From Oegoconia quadripuncta (taxonomy: Eukaryota; Arthropoda; Insecta; Lepidoptera; Autostichidae), in contig OX438748.1 in NCBI GenBank assembly GCA_949316235.1, positions 1,491,001 through 1,555,000 on the forward strand: a stretch of 64,000 bases of DNA. Direction: 5' to 3'. The notes under the pieces were generated by a model. It searched no databases and was not told where the DNA came from. It worked only from the letters and a program-made list of their open reading frames with translations. This document shows positions 40,301 to 49,300 of the stretch, piece by piece. The translations under genes were made by a program, and so were the position numbers. Position 1 is the stretch's first letter. Each line of letters opens with the position of its first letter.

Positions 40301-43300
40301 CTCTTCTATATATATATATATATATTTTTTATGCATAACGGGTTTTTGTACTTGACCTCAATCACACCAGATGTTAAGTGAAGATGAGGCCGAAGGTGGA
40401 AGCGTACAGACCCGGAAACCCTAACACATTTGGGGGACTGGCTATCTTATCTCTGACAACCGGAACACAACAATGCTATTAACATTGCTGCTTGGCGGCA
40501 GATTTAGATAAGATGGTGGTAGCTAGCCAGGCGGACACTTAAAATGCCCTACCACCAACCAAACCGAGTACTTAAACATGTACCCCGCTGGGGATCGAAC
40601 CCGCGACCTGCGAATCGTAAACCCAATGTTGTTTACATTGAGCCACGGAGGCGGTTTTTACCAAAAACGAAAAATGTGCTTGGAACGAGACACACATTTT
40701 TGCGTCAATTTTACTTAATTGCGATTTAGTAACATGCGAAGTCTATGCATGCGCCTACATTCGATTTTATGGATCATGCCATTTTTTTCTATACGGTTCC
40801 AGTTGATATACAAAATCTTCCTTTCAAAAAATTTAAAGATGCTATAAATCGAAAACTTATTGAGAAAGCACATTATAAAATATCAAACTTTTTATCTATC
40901 TATCTATCCCACTGCTGGGCAAAGGCCTCCCTAGACTTTGTCATACAAATAGACTTGAAATATCCAAAACAAAAGTATGATACCGATAAAATCGAATATA
41001 AACAAGGACAAAAACGATGAGATTGATTGGGAAATAAATTGAAACTAGAATGCTGTCTGTTTGTATTGTGTGTGTACACAATCGATGCCTATATTTGCTC
41101 TGGACAGAGCGAAGTACCGACTTTTCAAAAATCGGTACCACTGACATGACTGGACATGATTTATAATAAGGTTCCAGTGGACATTCAAAATTTACCTTTA
41201 AATAAATTCAAAACCATCATAAAACAGACATTATTTACCAAAGGCTATTATAAAATTTGGATGACAAGCAAGCATGGACATGGACCGCTCGGCCATATTC
41301 AATCTAATTATACAATATAATATAATTGTAACCCAAACTTATTTAAAAGAGCAACCCTTGAGTTTCTTGCTCGTTCTTCTCTGGGGAGTCAGCTTTGCGA
41401 ATGAGCAATAATGTCAAAAACTTTAATAATAAGATAAAAAATGTGACGTTTTCAAGTGATAATTTTTATCCTACGAAATAAATATTTATTTCTTCTTCTT
41501 TTCGTGTCGAGGCAAATTTCAAATTTTATTGGACCAAAACATAGCCACTCTATTATTTTTTGATTTGATTTGATTTAACCGTAAGGAAATATATGTATAG
41601 GGCTTATTAGGTAAGTGAAATAGAAGTTTTTTTTTTTTTTTTTTTCTATTTATTCATTATATATGAAAAAGGTTTAACACAATACAAAAGTGCGCCACAG
41701 AAACCTATTCAAGGTTTATACGCAACACACTGAGCCTCATCGCTTACCACTTACTGTCTTACTTACAAGTTACAGTATCACCAGCACCACCCATGTAGTA
41801 CTTTTTAAGTGATTGTTTACATTTTTTTATATTTATAAATATATCTGTATGTATTTCCTTGGGAATATCATTTAAAATGTTTGGTAACATGTACTCCCAC
41901 GTCCTCGCTCCGTAAATGTTAGTTAGTTATTGGCATAGGTAGTTTATTTTTTCAAAACCATCATCGATGTGTATATAGCTGGCCATAATAAAGGTGCTAC
42001 TAGCTGTTCTGTCTGCGACTCAATTCGAGGGGATCTCGAGATTAAAATGAAATAAATAAAAAAAAAATGTTATACGACAAAGCGTTGTTGCTTTATTGTT
42101 AAATTTTATATTATTTCAATGACATCGGATATATTTAAATTCTGAATTATTGTGACATTATACTAAATTAACTGACATTTTATTATTATCACAAATAACC
42201 TAGCATTATTATTGATGGATTTTTATTTGAGTGTAATTGCTTAGGTATTTAAATCTATTTTATTTTATTATGAATTCTATTCCGCATGCCAGTTCCTGGT
42301 AAAATGTGTCATACTTTATTTTATAATTAACAACCTTGTGTACGACATTTTTAGCAAATAAAGATTATTCTTTCTATTCTATTGTATTCTATGCACGCGC
42401 CGGCCGGAGATTGATATACGACTGGCGGGATTCGTATGGTCCGTACGTCATGTACATGTCCGTGTTCATCACACAAACATATGCCCCTAGTGGGATTCGA
42501 ACCCGCAACCTTTTGTTATAGTGGCCACAGTTGCAACCTCTACACCAAACAGGTCGTCAGAACAGTTATTTATTTAATTTAATGATGTGGAATAATAAAC
42601 GCGACCGTCAAATGACGCAACGCTATATTCCATGATAGTTTCGAAAAAAATAATAAACTACCTAAGTCAATACCTTCTATTTCACTTACCTAATAGGCCC
42701 TATTTTTTACCTTAAAAATCTGTCCTCCAAAAAATCAAAAATGTTTGTATGGAGAAAACAGTCTTAATGAAATTCTTCATACAAAACGCCAATTTCATAG
42801 GTAAGGACCTAATAAAACCACTCGATAATATTTATTTACGCTATGTTGTTGTATATTTCTTATTCTTGTTACTTGTTTACTGAAACCTGATGCGTGTTTG
42901 GCGAGCTCTCACAGCCCTGACATGTTTGGATTGGATTATCTTGTTCAGTGATTCTCAAACTGTGGCACAGAACCCCCCTATGCTCAGTAGCAGTGGCGGC
43001 TGGTGTCTCCAAAACTATTTGGTGCACTGTATTAACTTTTTACAGAAATTCAGCTACCTATCCAATAATTACTACTAATATTAGGTCCTTACCTATGAAA
43101 TTGGCGTTTTGTATGAATAATTTCTTTAAGACTGTTTTCTCCGTACAAACGTTTTTGATTTTTTTTGGGAACGGCCAATCCAAATTTAGTTAAACTTTGT
43201 GTGCATTATCGGATAACATTAAGTTAAGTATAGGCTGCGTTAATTTTTAAAAGTAACCGCTTTATAAAAGTTTCAGCGAATCTAAGAAATTATTATGGGA

Positions 43301-46300
43301 AGCACATGAAAAGAGCTCTGTTCATATTTTTTTTATTATGTGATTCAGCCCAGAAATTAAAAAATATTTCATGTGAAACCTTGAAATAATATTCCATTTT
43401 CCAAATAAAAAACAAATTTGGATATAGGTTTGAAAATCGCAAAAATTGGTACATATGATTAACGAAGAAAAAAAACTCGAATTTCATAGGTAAAGACCCA
43501 ATATTATTGTACAACAATTTTTTTTCTGGTTTGACCGTGTTCCATTCCATACTTAACTTATGGCATACTATATTCTCAAACTGTGTATTGTGGCTCCCCA
43601 AAATTTTGCAAGTAAGATAAGAGACGGGCGTAGGGTGGTGTAAGGAAATAAAAACTTGGGTAAATAATCACACCATGTCTTGGAACGAATGACAAATTGT
43701 GCCACAGGGGAGATATACGAGTATCATCATCACGTCGGTCACAAGACGTCCACTCATGAACATCGGCCTCGCCCATAGAAGCAGAGGCAGAGCTCGAACG
43801 GCGTACGTTACAAAATAAGAAGAGAGTAGCACAGGCGGAGTATGAAGCGGAAATAGCCGCTTTGTACGAAGAGGAGGAGTGCGGAGCTCGCAAGAGCGTA
43901 AGTGATTTTGGGGCAAAGGAAGTCAACGTGATAGAACAACCGTCGACGAACGCAACGATGTATACACAAAATTTGCATCGATATACGACTCCACGTCCCA
44001 CCACTCTCCCGGATCCCCACACCACTGTCGCAGAACCGCAAGTACGATTAAATGTCGCAGGATTTGGTGAGAATAGTATCCTTTTTAACAACAACACGAA
44101 ACAGCGTGTTGCGAGATCGGCATCTTGGTCTGGCTCGAGGATCTCCACCTAGGTGAAGCACTGGGTACGACCACTGCTACTTCAAGGATCGCTGGCCATG
44201 TCGATGAGTTTCGTTCTTCTACGGATCTGTGCATTCCAGGGGGTCTACTCTCTAACGAAAATAGCTTCGACGGCCGTAACTTAGGACTTTTTCTTTTGCA
44301 GTTTACTGTGTCATTTATAAACGAATCGTCATTATTTTACTTTTGTTATAATATAAGGTCTAACAAAATTAACCCGACAGACAAACGTTGCAGAGTGTGA
44401 CTTGCTGTGATTGGTTGCGCCCTGTGCCCCGCCACCCGCCACCCCCTTTCGCGTCTTCCATATGAACGTTGCCTTTTTTTTCTCATTGATAAAATAATGT
44501 ACAATCGAAATGAAGTAAGTCTGTTAATTTGTATTTTCATTTGCACTTACATTTAATTTTTTTACTCGGAACCAACAATTTTAAGGCTAGTTTTTTTAAT
44601 GAATATATTATTTTATTGTCATGTACCAAAATGCCAAAGTTTGTCCGGTTAATTTTGTTAGACCCTATATGTATAGTTGGACACCACAAGTTAGTACGGG
44701 ATGCAAGGAACGTCTCAATTTAAGCAAATAAAGGATTCTTAGCAAAAGAAAAAGTCCGATGTTACGGCCGTCCGAAGCTATTTTCGGTAGAGAGTAGACC
44801 CCCTGATGCGATCTCGTAGTCAAACACTGAGCATCGCCTTTCCATAGCTCGTTGGATAAACTAGAGCTTATTTTTTTTTAAATTTATTTATATAGAAATC
44901 ACACAGCATGTAATTACATTTAAAAATATTTCTTAAAATTTCTAAAGCCAAATTTATAGAGATTTCTAATTTGCAATTTGAATATTAACTGGTACTCAGC
45001 TAACTTTGCTAGTATATAAGCTAAAAACTAAGGCATTACTTTACATCATTTGTGTGTATGTGTGAGTGAGAGAGTGTAGAATGTGGATGGAGTGTAATAA
45101 ACAAATACCTTTGAATGGAAACAATTTTAAAACGAAACGAAAACTCATGCATTTGGACGCGCAAGGTCCAACCTCTTTACAACCTCAACTACTGAATTCT
45201 TAAATTTAGTGAATTTAACATTAAAAATATCAACTTCCAAGAAATATTTATTATATTCTTGCATGCACCGCAGCAAAACAGAATTTTGTGCATAGTTCGT
45301 GTGAACAGAAGGCACACTAAACATTTTAGGTTGGCGTCGTGCCGATATTCTATTAGGTACTAGTAATCCCAAGCGCTCCAGAAGCTGGGGGCAGTCAATG
45401 AAGTTGTGTAAGATATTGTACAGAAATACAGCATCTGCAACTAGACGCCTGGACTCCAAAGGGAGTAATTTGTGATGCATAAGCGCTTCGGAATGTTCAA
45501 TCGAAGGAACTCGCTCACGTCGCCCCAATAAAGTTACGAACCTTCTCTGAATACCTTCGAGTTTATTCTTGTAGGTTATATAATGCGGGGACCACACCTG
45601 GGATGCAAATTCTAAGATACTTCTTACATATGCAAAATAAAGGATCAACAATGAAGACTTAAACTTGAAAAGCTTAGCTATCCTAATTAAGAAACCCAAC
45701 ATTCTGTAAGATTTCCCTATTATATGATCGTAATGATTAGTGAATGAAAGTTTGCTATCCATTATTAACCCAAGGTCTCTAATGCACGATACTCTTTTTA
45801 GAGACAAATTGTTTAATTTATAGTCAAAAATGATAAAGTTAGATTTACGTGTGTATGTGATCACTTGACATTTACCAACATTAAGATCCAAAGAATTTTG
45901 ACAACAATACTCTTCCAATCTATTGAGGTCCTCTTGAAGTGCCATGCAGTTTCCAATAGTTGTAATAGGCATATAAATCTTCGTGTCGTCTGCATACATA
46001 GCAAATTTTGCATGTCGAAAACAAGAAGCAATGTCAGATACACTGATGTTAAAGAGCAGCGGACCCAGATGTGATCCCTGCGGCACACCGGAGAGTACAG
46101 TAGCGAACCCGGAAACATGCCCTGCTATTTTAACTGCCTGTGAACGGTTTTTGAGGTAGGATTCGACCCAGCGCAAAAGGTCGCCATGAATACCCGCGAT
46201 ATTTAATTTAGATATTATAATATTATGATCCAATCGATCGAAACATTTCGAATAATCCGTGTATATTGCGTCCACTTGCGCACCACCATCCATGGTTAAG

Positions 46301-49300
46301 GCCACTTCGTCAGTGAAAGACGCCAAATTCGTGACGACAGAACGACGCCTCATAAACCCGTGGAACGACGCCTCATAAACCCGTAAAAAAATTATAAGGC
46401 CCATAATCAGATATCACATTTCAATCATTCAATCATCTACAGGTACCGGTCATTAATTACAGCGTATTTAAACGTTGCGCATAATTCAAGATAAAACTGT
46501 AAAAAAACTTACGCGAACAAATAAGGTAGTACGTTACGAAGCAAAAATGTTTCAGCGAATTTACATATTATTTATACATACATTATGCAAATGGCTGGAG
46601 GGGTGTAAATGGGCATTTAGACAGTAGGTAGTATATCAAATTACTACCGCAATATAGAGGATCAAATGCTCAAAATACCCATTCTTTTGCTATAATAACG
46701 AGCTCACCTAAATTAGAATTCGATAAATTTCTTGTCTCGGAAACTGGTATGTACCAGGTGAAATAATACAGGTGAATAGATCTTGTCTGTGAAGTGAAGA
46801 AGAAGTGAAATTGTCAGTTAAGATACACATTGCCAAGATTGACAATTCGACAGAATATGAAGTCGGAGATGGCGAGCGATTGGTGTAACAGGGTCTCTGT
46901 TTTCGGGACCTTAGGGGTTTAATTTGTGGTGAATGTCATAACCGCAGGACCAAGTTAATAAACTTATTATAAAATAAATTTATTCTATGATAGTTTTGAA
47001 AAAAAAAAAAAAAAAAAAAAACTACCTATGCCATTTCTATTTCACTTACCTAATATGCCCTATTTTTTCCTTACGGTAAAAAAACTCATCCTCTATATAC
47101 TGTATATCGGAAAGGCTGATTAATTCACAAAGCTGACTCCCCAGAGAAGTACGAGCGAAAAACTCAATGGTTGCTCTTTTTAAGTAAATAAATAAATATT
47201 TCGAACACTTACACCAATCATCTAGTCCCAAACTAAGCAAAGCTTGTACTATGGACACTAGATAACGGATAAACATACATAAATATTTATATAAACATCC
47301 ATGACTCAGGAATAAATGTTCATATTCATCACACAAACATTTACCCGTCGCGGGATTCGAACCCGCAACCGTTGGTTTCGCTGACAGGGTCACTATCCAC
47401 TACACCAATCGGTCGTCATAGTAGTCAAGTAGATTTTGGGTTACAATTTCAATTACTGAATAGACTGAATATCGCAAAGCGGCCCATGTCCAAGCTTGCG
47501 TATCATTCAAACAGTCAGAAATTTTATAAAAGCATTTTGTAAATAATGTCTGTGACATGTGATCTGATCTGCCATCCCTCCATATTTCCGTGTCTATTAG
47601 AAAACTGATTTTATAAGAAGGCCAATATTCCCTTTGGCTTCGAGCCAAGTTACACCAAGGCCGGATTTCATAGAGACATGTCAAGGCTTCTCGCATAGAA
47701 AAATTTATTGCAACGACATCGTTCTTTCAAATAAAGCCGATGAAGAGCATTTGAGGACTCTTGTTTTATTTCTGTTGTTGAAAAATCGTTATACTCATGG
47801 TAAAATAAAATGTACAGCCAAATTTTTTCTTTATCCACAACGGGTTAGCACTTGACCTTAATCACACCTGATGTTAAGTGAAGATGAGGCCGAAGGTGGT
47901 AGCGTACTGACCCGGAAACCCCAACACATTTGGGGGACTGGCTATCTTATCTCTGACAACCGGAACACAACACAAAAATCCACTTTTCCATATTTTTTTA
48001 AATGAAAAAATGTATCGTTTTAGTACAGTTTGCTAACTTATGTAATGTAGTGTCTCCACCAATAACCTCTTTCCATCTCGTATACAAAATCGTGGTCTAT
48101 TGAAGAGAATAGAAAGAATCACAAATTGAGAGCAAATGGGAGACCATTACGATAAGGAAGACTTTCATCTAATTAGAGCAGATTCTTTATTATCTTCGCT
48201 CCATGTTACTGCAGCTATTAACTGGCCTAACAGCCTAATAGCTGGAATTGGTAATAATGATCCCATTCTCTACATAGATACAACCCAATATAGTAAAAGG
48301 GTTTTTTTAATGCACAACGGGTTATGTACTAATAATAGTATTTCGATGTAATGTATTATGTGTGTTACTTTGTACGATAAAGCGTTTACAAAAAAAAAAC
48401 ATTTTTTATACAACATTAATTTTTTTTTTATTATATTATTAATTACATAGGTATAGCTTGACATATCGTATGTAGGTGAAAGCGCTCATCCACCTGGGGC
48501 TCTATTACATAATGTTATCGATATCGTCATCGATTACGTTCTGACATGTGATTGGTTGGCTCATCGCTCGCTCGGTAATTTGACGGTTTCTCATTGGTTA
48601 ACGTAATCGATGACGATACCGATGAAGTTACATAATCTATAAGGCCTGGATTTTAGATAAGATAGGCGGTTCGCTTATCTAAAACAGCCGGAATACAATG
48701 CCATCTACATTGCTGCTTGACAGTAGATTATGGGATAAAGGGGTGGTAGCTGGCAAGGCAGACATTTAAAAATTTAAACATCATTTCGAAAAGCATTAGC
48801 AAAATCAATATCCTCCTTTCTGGGTCAGTCTGGTGAAAAGGGTTATTACAAAATGAGTGTCTGAATGACAAGACAAGCTTGATGTACAGTTTTGGAATGA
48901 AAAGGTTCGTCATCTTAAAGGTGACTTTTGCTTATATACAAGTTCTTGGTTTGACATTGTGCCGCATTATGACATATTTATTTATTTCCCGATCTTTTCC
49001 GAGCTCATGTCACCATTTGACATATTTCATAAATATTGTATGGCATATGACAAAGATAGTAATAGCATTTCTTTCTTACCTCAATCGAATATAGCCGACT
49101 TTGTCCGATGTGTTGTAACTATAGCAACAGATAAACAAGCTGACTGTGACGAACCGTTATTGGTTGATGCTATGGGTGATTTGAAAATATTAATGGAACG
49201 TCAAACTAATTAAAAGGGTTTAGTTCAACTATTCATAGTCAAGGAACACTAGTTAAATATGAACCCTGTCGTCAAAGAGTTAAGCATTATTTTCAACGCC

